Assembly (NCBI RefSeq): GCF_003048595.2
Contig: NZ_CP049270.1
Location: forward strand, 930,001 to 994,000
DNA: 64,000 nt
Source: Campylobacter concisus
Lineage (GTDB): Bacteria > Campylobacterota > Campylobacteria > Campylobacterales > Campylobacteraceae
Reading direction: 5' to 3'
Shown piece by piece: positions 46,124-53,876 of this stretch. The notes under the pieces were generated by a model. The model saw nothing but the letters and a program-made list of their open reading frames with translations, was not told where the DNA came from and ran no database searches. The translations under genes were made by a program, and so were the position numbers. How positions within the stretch are numbered: the first letter of the stretch is position 1; each line of letters opens with the position of its first letter.

Positions 46124-46251
46124 TTTTTTATCCTTTTTTATTAATTTATGGAGATTTTAACTCTTAAATTTAAAAATAAAATTAAAATTTAGGAGTTTAG
46201 CGTTAATAAAATAAAACTAATTAATTTTTTAAATTTTTATTTAAATTTACT

Positions 46252-46857
46252 TTACTCTTTTTGCCTAATATCATCCAGCTTATCAAAATTTTCATTACCA
46301 AATAATTTTTTACTATTCTTTCCGGCACTCTTTTGAATTATTAGATCCTTTAATCTAGCCTTGCCATTATCCATCACCATCAAAACCGCATATGCATTAA
46401 CATCTTCTTCTCTCATTTCATTTTCTGCCTTAGCCGCACTATCAGGTGACATATAAAACTGCTCTATGCCGTATTTTACGAGTGAGTAGCCGTCATATCT
46501 ACCAGCTAAAAACACTCCATTGTCTGGCTTGCTTATACTAAATTTAGCAAAGCTGTAAGTGCCATTAACATCTGGTTTTAAAACAGCATAAACTCTAGCC
46601 CCATCTCTTACTCTCTCATCGTATTGGTCGATATAGCGGTCATCTTCATCATTTTCGTCAAAATTTCTTGAATGGAAATTTGAAAATTCATAGTTTAAAT
46701 CAACATAGTTTCCACGAAAAAGATCTCTTGGATCATAAAGATTAACCCTTACTCTTACCTCTTGCCCAAAATAAAGTGGCATAAGTGCGTAGCCAAGCAT
46801 AATGCCAATAAGTGAAATTTGAAAAACTACAGCTACTATTAATACTTTTATCTTCAT
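46252..46857 (-). CDS. GDYXXLXY-type membrane-anchored protein
   Basis: This 201-residue protein begins with a membrane segment (VLIVAVVFQISLIGIMLGYALM). The periplasmic part contains YDPRDLFRGNYVDLNYEFS, matching the GDYxxLxY signature with Asn in place of Asp (GNYVDLNY). The family occurs next to DUF2157 proteins, as here, where it overlaps the upstream gene by four bases. The biochemical role is unknown. Energy coupling and stress functions have been guessed for such pairs, but nothing in the sequence decides. It lies between nikR and hypB, although no hydrogenase link is visible in its residues. Confidence 0.75.
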   Translation of the reverse strand: MKIKVLIVAVVFQISLIGIMLGYALMPLYFGQEVRVRVNLYDPRDLFRGNYVDLNYEFSNFHSRNFDENDEDDRYIDQYDERVRDGARVYAVLKPDVNGTYSFAKFSISKPDNGVFLAGRYDGYSLVKYGIEQFYMSPDSAAKAENEMREEDVNAYAVLMVMDNGKARLKDLIIQKSAGKNSKKLFGNENFDKLDDIRQKE

Positions 46858-48113
46858 TTTTTACATCCTTTTCTAGCGACAACTAGCACTATGAAAGCAA
46901 ACACCATAAATAGCGCCGTAGCACCAATATAATCACCTATGAGTTGGAAATACCTCACGGCTGCAACCAAAAATATCATACAAAGACCGAGTTTTAACTC
47001 ACCCTTTTTGATAAGAACCGCAGCTGTTATGATATTTGCGAGCGAAAAAAATATATTTGCGTAGCCAGGACCGTAGCTAAAGACAAAGGGTAACGACACG
47101 AGCAGTGCCCCAAGCAGCAATCCACTCTTGTTTTTTTCTTTAAAAAACAGTGCAAAATAAGCAACACTAAATAAAATAAAGACAAAGCCAAAATTGCTTT
47201 TAAAAAACGACTTCACAAACCAAAGCTCTTCATCTCCAACCTCAAATAAATTTCTTTCTTCAAATAAAAATAGACAAAATAACAACACAAAAACGCCAAA
47301 ATTTTTACCAAATTCTTTCGTAAATGCGCCAAGCCCTACTCTAAATTTATCTAGTAGCGGCGAAATACCAATAAGCAAAAGTGCATAAGATAGCGATACG
47401 ATCGCAACCATAGGAAGTCCAAACAAAAAGTCATAATCAAATATCGCCCTAAGACCACTAATGTAGCCGCAAAATGAAATGATGTATATAAAAATATCTA
47501 CAAAAAGCACAAAAGCAAGCCATTTCGAGTCGTCTTTGTAAAGCGTATATGCGCCAAGTGCTATAAAAATGATAAAGCCAAAACCAAAGTCGCCCTGATA
47601 GCCCACCATAAAAAACCAAACTGTCGCAAAGATAAGGCTTTGGGCTACCAACACACCTTTTTTACTAGCAAAAGAAACTGCAAACGCTCCGATACTCCAA
47701 AGCAAAATACCACCGCTTGGCTCATCGCTAATGTTATAAATTTGAGCAATAAGAGCAATCGCCGCACCAAAGCAGAAATTTCCAAGAAAAAACATCGCCG
47801 TTGATAGATTTTCCTTTCCCTTTGCGAGATAGTAAATTCCACCAAAATTTACAAGCCCAAGTACAAACAATACAAGTGCTAAACGTCCTAGTCTTGGTAT
47901 CTCTTCCCAGTTTGCACCAACGAGCGTAAAAAAAGCTAGCGCAAAAAATAGATATGCTACGAGCTTTAAGACAAAACTTATCTTGTCGCTATGAGCATCA
48001 GGGTCGATGTCATATAAATTTGCTATTTTTATAGCGGTCTCTTTATCGACTATACCGTCACTTTGCCACCGATCCAGCTCTTTTGCTAGAAAAATTTTAT
48101 TTAAAAAGTTCAA
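46854..48113 (-). CDS. DUF2157 family polytopic membrane protein
   Basis: This 419-residue protein begins with a soluble DUF2157 head (FLAKELDRWQSDGIVDKETA to IANLYDIDPD, ~5-45). About twelve membrane helices follow, beginning ISFVLKLVAYLFFALAFFTLVGANWEEIPRLG (seen as VLKLVAYLFFALAFFTLVG). The start is taken as TTG, the third of three consecutive TTG codons, because AAGGAG stands six bases before it. A longer frame begins 25 codons upstream but would translate the ribosome site. The function is unknown. It is coupled to the GDYXXLXY gene (ATGA overlap). Confidence 0.8.
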   Translation of the reverse strand: MNFLNKIFLAKELDRWQSDGIVDKETAIKIANLYDIDPDAHSDKISFVLKLVAYLFFALAFFTLVGANWEEIPRLGRLALVLFVLGLVNFGGIYYLAKGKENLSTAMFFLGNFCFGAAIALIAQIYNISDEPSGGILLWSIGAFAVSFASKKGVLVAQSLIFATVWFFMVGYQGDFGFGFIIFIALGAYTLYKDDSKWLAFVLFVDIFIYIISFCGYISGLRAIFDYDFLFGLPMVAIVSLSYALLLIGISPLLDKFRVGLGAFTKEFGKNFGVFVLLFCLFLFEERNLFEVGDEELWFVKSFFKSNFGFVFILFSVAYFALFFKEKNKSGLLLGALLVSLPFVFSYGPGYANIFFSLANIITAAVLIKKGELKLGLCMIFLVAAVRYFQLIGDYIGATALFMVFAFIVLVVARKGCKK

Positions 48114-48507
48114 CAACAACTCCTTTGCAAGCTCATTAAAACATAAGAAGCCTATTAGCCAGCGTAGAAATGTGGTAATAAGGATCAAATTTTTGTTGTT
48201 ATTATATAAAAATATAATTTAAATGCTAAGAAGAATTACTTGTATGAAATTTGAGCTTATCTTTTATAAATTCTAGCCTTAAACTAAGCTCAAGAAAAAG
48301 ACTACAAACTATATTTTATTTAAAAGATATGGAGTTTGCACGAGCAAATCAGCAAAAACTCCATATCGATTTACAAAAACCACAAAAACCGCTTAAAAAC
48401 TATTTTGAAAGACAAATACAATAAACAACGCAACTATGAGAAACCAACTGCTTGCTATACTTGTTAAAAACTCCTAAATTTCCTACCACCGCAAAGACTT
48501 TAGCGCG
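48114..48507. other. 394-base gap between DUF2157 and nikR
   Basis: It holds the terminator of the nikR transcript (48326-48367) and a GC-centred palindrome TTTAGCGCGCTAAA (48499-48512) overlapping the nikR stop. Two tiny reading frames were considered and not accepted. The promoter for the DUF2157 pair must lie near 48120-48240, but it was not identified. Confidence 0.55.
48326..48367 (-). terminator. terminator at the end of the hyd-hypF-nikR genes
   Basis: GATATGGAGTTT pairs perfectly with AAACTCCATATC around an 18-base loop. On the minus strand CTTTTAAATAAA follows. It lies 141 bases after the nikR stop. Confidence 0.55.
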
Positions 48508-48921
48508 CTAAAATTTAGGAACAGCAGCCTTTGTGAGTTTAGAAAATTTTACACCCTTTAAGCCGGCGATCCTTTCAGCAAAGCGTTCAATTTTGCCAGC
48601 CTCGCCTCTTATTGAAATCGTTTCTAAGCAGTTATGATGATCGACATGAACATGGTTTGTACAGATGATTTTCACATCAGAGCTATGCTCTATATCCATC
48701 TTTTTATTCACCAAATCGTTGTGATGATGCATATAAATGAGCGTCAAAACCCCGATCAACTCCTCACTAGCGTCCTTCCAGCTATCACTTACGATCTTTT
48801 CGCGTATCAGATCCCTCGTAAATTCGCTCCTAGAAGCGTAGCCTTGTTCGCTAACCTTTTTATCTAGTTCGTCTAGTAACTGACTAGGTAAAGAAACACT
48901 AAAACGTATAACACTATCCAT
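48508..48921 (-). CDS. nikR: nickel-responsive transcriptional regulator NikR
   Basis: This 137-residue tetrameric regulator has an N-terminal ribbon-helix-helix ([19 protein letters not shown] with [13 protein letters not shown]) and a C-terminal ACT-like nickel domain. The nickel ligands are visible as H-x-H then Cys in [12 protein letters not shown], with the further His in IYMHHHNDL. It represses or activates nickel-uptake and nickel-enzyme genes when nickel is bound. The ATG follows GGAGCAG by six bases. An upstream in-frame ATG would translate the ribosome site. It lies 45 bases after hypF and has its own possible -10 box in a palindrome. Confidence 0.94.
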   Translation of the reverse strand: MDSVIRFSVSLPSQLLDELDKKVSEQGYASRSEFTRDLIREKIVSDSWKDASEELIGVLTLIYMHHHNDLVNKKMDIEHSSDVKIICTNHVHVDHHNCLETISIRGEAGKIERFAERIAGLKGVKFSKLTKAAVPKF

Positions 48922-48951
48922 TTTCTGCTCCTTTCTCGTTTGATTACCGTT

Positions 48952-48964
48952 TATAATCATTATA
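48952..48964 (-). promoter_or_regulatory. nikR -10 box inside an AT palindrome
   Basis: TATAAT-C-ATTATA is a perfect 13-base inverted repeat. Its minus-strand TATAAT lies 38 bases before the nikR ATG. It could serve as both -10 and operator. Such AT-only repeats arise often by chance in this genome. Confidence 0.35.
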
Positions 48965-48966
48965 CA

Positions 48967-51210
48967 TCACTTATTAGAAAATGTGGATAAATAATAATAA
49001 ATTTGCCCTAAATTTACGTTAGAATCGTTGCTACAGAATTTTTTATTGATATAGAATTTCAAATTTGATTTAGTAAATTTTTTGTAAATAAGTTCGAGTA
49101 AAGTCTTATTTTGAAAAACTCCACCGCTTAGCAAAATTTCTATTTTTTCTTTTTTTGAAATTTCAAAAATAATATCAGCCAAGCCATTTATAAATGCCGT
49201 TGCAGCCGCTCTTGGCTCATCTTTTAAAGCACTTTTAAAAGCTTCTTCAAAGCCGATCACTCCATCATCTAGGCTAAATTTATAACACACATCTAAATTT
49301 TTATCATAAAGTGATTCAAGTCTCATACCACTCTCGCCCTCAAAACTCGAGTGAAAAAGCCCACAAATAATCGCTCCAAATGCGTCAAATATCCTACCAA
49401 CTGAGCTAGTCTTTACTAAGTTTAATCCTTTTTGCTCCATTTTTTTAAAATTTGCAAGCATTTTTTCATCAAAATTTACTAAAAATTTACTAGCTTCGTC
49501 CTCAAGAGAGTATTTTAAAATAATAGAATATGCGATTAGATAAATATTTTTGATGCTGTTTTCGCCCCCAAATAGACTAAATTCATCAAAATGATAAACT
49601 CGCTCGTAACTCTTTTTATCAAGCCTAAAGACCTCGCCACCCCAAATTTTACCATCCTCCCCGTATCCAGTGCCGTCAAAACAAAATCCAAGATACTTTT
49701 TATCTGCTAGATCGTTTTCAAGGATCACGCTTAGCAAATGCGCGTAGTGGTGCTGCAAATGAACTAGCTCAAAGCCCTGATCCTTTGCCCATTTTGTATT
49801 TAAAAAATTTGGATGCAGATCGGCTATGACCTTGTCTATTTTTAGGTTGTAAGTCTTATAAAAAAGGGTAAAAATATCTTTAAATCTATCAAAAGTCGCT
49901 ACGTTTTTTAGATCACCAATATACGGGCTAATCATCAAAAGCCCGTCTTTATAGATACAAAATGAGCTTTTTAGCTCCGCTCCAAGGGCTAAAAATGTCC
50001 CTTTTTGCTTGAAATTTGTATGAATGAAATTTGGATTTAGCCCACGGCTTGTCCTTGTAAAAATCGTCTCATCACCAGCACAAAATGCGATACTATCGTC
50101 ACTTGGCGAGTAAATTTCTCGGTCGTGATCAAGGTAAAAGTCTATGACGTCACCTAGCTTTTCTCTTAGCTCACCCTCATCTTTTATTACAACTTCGCCT
50201 GATATGTTTGCGCTAGTTGCAATGATGTCGTGCAAAAGATAGTCAAATAGCAAAAGATGTATGCCACTAAATGCAAGCATAACGCCAAGCTTGTTTAAAT
50301 TTGGAGCGACACTTTTTGCGATATTTGAGCCATTTTTTGCTTCAAGCAAGACGATGGGTTTTAAATTTGAGTTAAGTAGCTTCGCCTCTGCCTCTGAAAT
50401 TTGCGCTATTTTTCTGGCGTTTTGTAAATTTTTACTCATCAGCGCAAAAGGCTTACTTGGGCGGTGTTTTCTGGCTCTTAGCTCGCAAACTGCGTCTTCG
50501 TTTGTCGCGTCGCAAACTAGATGAAAGCCACCAAGCCCTTTAATGGCTAAAATTTTGCCCTCGTTTATGAGCTTAGCTGCCTCTTTGGCTGCTTCGTTTT
50601 TACTAGCCAAGACTTTGCCAAATTTATCTTTTAGATAGAGTTTTGGTCCGCAGTTTGGGCAAGAGATCGGCTCTGCGTGATAGCGGCGATTAAGCGGATC
50701 TTTGTACTCGCTCTCGCAAAATTTGCACATTTTAAACTCATTCATCGTCGTATTCACCCGGTCATAAGGCAACGCTTTGATGATCGAAAATCTAGGCCCG
50801 CAGTTGGTGCAGTTTATAAATGGATATTTGTAGCGTGGATTTGTGGGGTCATAAAACTCGCACAAGCAGTCATCACAAAGTGCGTAATCAGGCAAAATAG
50901 GCGCTTGTTTGGTGGCTGACTTTGAAGCGATGATCTCAAGCTTTTCATAAATTTTATCTATTTTAATCTTCTTTAGCTCATCAATCCTAGCAAGGGCTGG
51001 CAGCTTCTCATAAAGCTCTTTTTCAAAAGCCAAAAAGTTAGCCTCTTCGCCGCTAAAATTTAGCTTCACACCCTCGTCGTCGTTGTAAATTTCACCAACT
51101 AGCTTAAATTTATCCGCCAAAGTATAGACAAAAGGTCTAAAGCCCACACCTTGAACTAAGCCTTTGATCTCATATCTAAAGCTTGATCTCAACGCCAAAT
51201 CCGGGGTCAA
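48967..51210 (-). CDS. hypF: carbamoyltransferase HypF (hydrogenase maturation)
   Basis: This ~740-residue protein makes the carbamoyl group for the iron cyanides. The acylphosphatase domain has KGLVQGVGFRPFVYTLA (catalytic Arg25). Two zinc-finger repeats follow (CDDCLCEFYDP with CTNCGP, and CKFCESEYKDP with CPNCGP, ~107-190), then the YrdC-like domain (~200-385, GLGGFHLVCDATN, KHRPSKPFALM). The Kae1-like domain has the metal site LQHHYAHLL and a C-terminal LLSGGVFQNKTL. It transfers carbamoyl to HypE. The start is a TTG inside hydE. Nearer in-frame TTGs at 51198 and 51192 are equally possible. Confidence 0.95.
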   Translation of the reverse strand: MTPDLALRSSFRYEIKGLVQGVGFRPFVYTLADKFKLVGEIYNDDEGVKLNFSGEEANFLAFEKELYEKLPALARIDELKKIKIDKIYEKLEIIASKSATKQAPILPDYALCDDCLCEFYDPTNPRYKYPFINCTNCGPRFSIIKALPYDRVNTTMNEFKMCKFCESEYKDPLNRRYHAEPISCPNCGPKLYLKDKFGKVLASKNEAAKEAAKLINEGKILAIKGLGGFHLVCDATNEDAVCELRARKHRPSKPFALMSKNLQNARKIAQISEAEAKLLNSNLKPIVLLEAKNGSNIAKSVAPNLNKLGVMLAFSGIHLLLFDYLLHDIIATSANISGEVVIKDEGELREKLGDVIDFYLDHDREIYSPSDDSIAFCAGDETIFTRTSRGLNPNFIHTNFKQKGTFLALGAELKSSFCIYKDGLLMISPYIGDLKNVATFDRFKDIFTLFYKTYNLKIDKVIADLHPNFLNTKWAKDQGFELVHLQHHYAHLLSVILENDLADKKYLGFCFDGTGYGEDGKIWGGEVFRLDKKSYERVYHFDEFSLFGGENSIKNIYLIAYSIILKYSLEDEASKFLVNFDEKMLANFKKMEQKGLNLVKTSSVGRIFDAFGAIICGLFHSSFEGESGMRLESLYDKNLDVCYKFSLDDGVIGFEEAFKSALKDEPRAAATAFINGLADIIFEISKKEKIEILLSGGVFQNKTLLELIYKKFTKSNLKFYINKKFCSNDSNVNLGQIYYYLSTFSNK

Positions 51211-52648
51211 AATTTGTTTTTATATTTGGGTTTAGGTGCTTTTTTATCAAGTTGCTAACTACCTTATTATAAAATAAATCCCCGCTTAAAGTAATATTTT
51301 TGATGTTAAATTTATCTCGTTTTTCATAGCTAAAATCGCTCAAAAAATGTGCCAAAGACTCGGTGCAACCAAAGCTGATGTTCTTCTCTCCAGCGCCAGC
51401 AAGGATGAATGAAATGATACTTTTTACAAACTTAACCCCGTCTAAACCAAACTCATCTTTCATCTTGTAATCAATCCTAACTCCCTTTTGACCGCTAAAA
51501 TCAGCTGCCATAAGAAGCAAATTCTCCCCTGCTTTTTTAAAGTCATCGCCTAAGCCAAGTATGCGCCCAGCTATGCAAAATATCGAGAAAAAGCTAGCAT
51601 TTGAACTAAAATTTCCACTTGGTAAAGTATGCTCTTTGCTGAAATTTTCAAGTAGCCTTTCGCCGCCCTCATCAGCTCTTATGAGCTCATAAATTTCTTC
51701 AAAGCTACTAAATTTTGGCAAAAATAGAAGCTGCGTTTTGCTTGATTTTGAAAGCAGGCAAATTTCGTCATCACTAAATTTGCTAAATTTTAACCCCAAA
51801 GCTATATCGCTAAAATTACTAAGCTCAAATTCCTCGTTTTTTGCATAGAAAAATGGGCTTAAAACTGCGCTACTTTCAAGCAAAGTAAGCCTTGAAAGAG
51901 CATTTTTTTGCTCCTTTACTTTAACGCTTAAAAAGCTAAAGCTCTCTTTGTTTAGCTGCTCGCAAAGGGCGTAAAGAAAAAGATCATTTGGCGCCATCAC
52001 GTCAAAAAATAGTGGTGCATCCTCGTGATTTTGTCTATAAATGGCTGTCGTCTTTAGAGCTAAAAGTGGCTTTTCAAAGCTAGCTAAAAATGTCAAAACT
52101 CTATCATCGGCAATAAAAATTTTTGGTAGATGCTTTAAATTTACAGGCATCAAGAAATTTGCGTCAAAATTTACGCCAAGAGAAATTTCATATAAATTTT
52201 CATCCTGTTCTATACAAACACTCTTGCCGTTTTTTAACAAATTTAGGCAAGCTTTTAGCTTTTCATTAAAATTACCAAGCGTTATCTCGCTCTCAAATTT
52301 ACTCTCACATAGCACGCCACTTTCATTTAAGATAGCCTTTTCGCTAGCCAAAAAAGCGCTCGCTTGAGTCGGAGTTAGGCCGCCAAATTTTATCTCATTT
52401 ATCTTGCTATCTTCATCAAGCTCACTTACAGCCAAGACCTCACTGTGCTTTATAAAAAGACTAAAAGGCAAGAGCGTACTTGCTTTATTTGCCACGCTCT
52501 CAAGCTCGCTGGCATTACCACTTACCTTTAGACAAATTTCATCTTCTTTGCACTTTATACTATGAGCTAGATCGCCAGCAAGCAAGCGTAAAAATGGCGC
52601 TAGAAACGAAGCGTCTTTGTGGCAAGTAAATTTAAAAGCAAGTATCAT
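51176..52648 (-). CDS. hydE: HydE-like protein, a degenerate HypF paralogue (inferred)
   Basis: This 490-residue protein sits between hydD and hypF, where Wolinella and relatives carry hydE. I find collinear similarity to the adjacent HypF: ASFLAPFLRLLA against GVGFRPFVYTLA, with the catalytic Arg replaced by Ala17; EICLKVSGNASE against GVKLNFSGEEAN; LLKNGKSVCIEQ against LINEGKILAIKG; FSGQKGVRID against FEGESGMRLE; and ITLSGDLFYNKVVSNLI against ILLSGGVFQNKTLLELI. The zinc-finger cysteines and the HHYAH metal site are absent. It thus looks like a shortened, catalytically dead HypF. A scaffold or chaperone role in hydrogenase maturation is my inference. Confidence 0.75.
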   Translation of the reverse strand: MILAFKFTCHKDASFLAPFLRLLAGDLAHSIKCKEDEICLKVSGNASELESVANKASTLLPFSLFIKHSEVLAVSELDEDSKINEIKFGGLTPTQASAFLASEKAILNESGVLCESKFESEITLGNFNEKLKACLNLLKNGKSVCIEQDENLYEISLGVNFDANFLMPVNLKHLPKIFIADDRVLTFLASFEKPLLALKTTAIYRQNHEDAPLFFDVMAPNDLFLYALCEQLNKESFSFLSVKVKEQKNALSRLTLLESSAVLSPFFYAKNEEFELSNFSDIALGLKFSKFSDDEICLLSKSSKTQLLFLPKFSSFEEIYELIRADEGGERLLENFSKEHTLPSGNFSSNASFFSIFCIAGRILGLGDDFKKAGENLLLMAADFSGQKGVRIDYKMKDEFGLDGVKFVKSIISFILAGAGEKNISFGCTESLAHFLSDFSYEKRDKFNIKNITLSGDLFYNKVVSNLIKKHLNPNIKTNFDPGFGVEIKL

Positions 52649-53187
52649 TTTAAACCTTTTTTAGCGTATTCATCAACGATATCATTTAGGGTAAAATTTG
52701 CCACCTTTTCACACTCAAAATCAAGCTCTTTTAAGTGTTCAAGCAGCGTTTTTTCTAAAATATTAGAAGCTTTTATAACCTCATCTGAGAGGCTAAAATT
52801 TGATGATTCTATGCGGCTAGGCACGATGCCTAAGATTTTGGTTGTCGGCCTGTCGCCTGCAAGCTCCATTAGATGAAGGGTTTGAAGCATCTCGATCTCG
52901 TGAGCCGAGCCGTCCCAACTGATAAAATTTGGCACGTTTAGAAAGTCGAAAAAATAAACATCGCCCACGCTTGCGCCATTTGCGCTAATGCAATCAACGA
53001 CGATAAGATAGTCAAATTCGCTTATTATGTGAGTTAGAGCGAGGGCTAAAGTGCCCCCGTCCATTAGAGTAAGCTCGTTTTTAGAACTTGTAAAGTTATA
53101 GTTTTTAGCCATCAAATTTACAAAATGAACACCTATGCCCTCATCGGCAAACATCACGTTGCCGATACCAAGAACCAGCACTCTCAT
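52645..53187 (-). CDS. hydD: hydrogenase maturation endopeptidase HydD
   Basis: This 180-residue protease of the HyaD/HybD family has the family start VLVLGIGNVMFADEGIGVHF, with the nickel ligand Glu16. The second acidic ligand Asp is expected in DYLIVVDCIS (~68), and the His ligand is in GSAHEIEMLQTLHLMEL (~97). It cuts the C-terminal extension of HydB once nickel is in place. The start shares one base with the hydC stop. Its last codons overlap hydE (ATGA). Confidence 0.94.
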   Translation of the reverse strand: MRVLVLGIGNVMFADEGIGVHFVNLMAKNYNFTSSKNELTLMDGGTLALALTHIISEFDYLIVVDCISANGASVGDVYFFDFLNVPNFISWDGSAHEIEMLQTLHLMELAGDRPTTKILGIVPSRIESSNFSLSDEVIKASNILEKTLLEHLKELDFECEKVANFTLNDIVDEYAKKGLK

Positions 53188-53867
53188 CAGTGTTCTTTTA
53201 CAAATTTATAGCCACTAACGATAGCGTCCATCGCTCCATTTTTGCCTTTAACAGCGTTAAATACCGCCATATAAACATGAATAGGCACAAATATCATGAT
53301 GATCCACATGCAAATTCTATGTATCGTTCTAACATTTGCTAGTCCGCCCATAAGCTCTTCAAAAAACCTAGCTGGCTCATAAAGCGCTCCGCCAAGTCCC
53401 TCATGATAAACATGAACATAAAGCACAAGACCGCTTAGGCAAATAAGAGTCAAAATAAGATAAAAGAAGAAGTATGAGGCAAACTGCAAAGGATTATAAA
53501 CGCCCCTTAAATGCGGATGCGGCCCCATAAAAAGATAGTATTTGATCTGTGCGATCCAAATTTTTGGATTTAGAAAATCGACCACACTCATCCACTCTTT
53601 TTTACTATGTTTATCAAAGACAAATAGATAAAATTTAAAGATAAACGCCGCTATTAGCACAAAGCCAGCGATCTGGTGAGTCATACGCCACTTTGCTTGC
53701 ATAAAATTTGTAGGCTCGCTCGTGATCTCTGGACTCACAAAAACGTATGAGATATAGTAGCCACTCACAACCAAAAGTGTGATCGCTGCAAATCTAATCC
53801 AGTGTGTCAGCCTAACGCCGATGGAGAATTCATATTCGCTGATCCTGTCAGGATTTTTATGTGACAT
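53187..53867 (-). CDS. hydC: [NiFe] hydrogenase cytochrome b subunit HydC
   Basis: This 226-residue di-heme membrane cytochrome b anchors the hydrogenase and reduces menaquinone. Four to five membrane helices are visible. Candidate heme ligands are in IGVRLTHWIRFAAITLLV (His near residue 22), MTHQIAGFVLIAAFIFKF, GLVLYVHVYHEG and RTIHRICMWIIMIFVPIHVYMA. The length fits the HyaC/HupC/HydC family. It lies nine bases after hydB. The final His-rich helix probably carries both high- and low-potential heme ligands. Confidence 0.95.
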   Translation of the reverse strand: MSHKNPDRISEYEFSIGVRLTHWIRFAAITLLVVSGYYISYVFVSPEITSEPTNFMQAKWRMTHQIAGFVLIAAFIFKFYLFVFDKHSKKEWMSVVDFLNPKIWIAQIKYYLFMGPHPHLRGVYNPLQFASYFFFYLILTLICLSGLVLYVHVYHEGLGGALYEPARFFEELMGGLANVRTIHRICMWIIMIFVPIHVYMAVFNAVKGKNGAMDAIVSGYKFVKEH

Positions 53868-53876
53868 CTTTTCTCC

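Noticed and set aside
48329-48424. A 31-codon plus-strand frame starting MEFARANQQK
   Set aside because: No ribosome site, it overlaps the nikR terminator hairpin, and its composition is that of random AT-rich DNA.
48393-48473. A minus-strand frame after nikR coding a hydrophobic peptide (SIASSWFLIVALFIVFVFQNSF core) behind AGGAG
   Set aside because: It would make a good single-helix protein, but no ATG, GTG or TTG lies at a usable distance from the AGGAG; the in-frame codons there are TTA, ACA and AGT.
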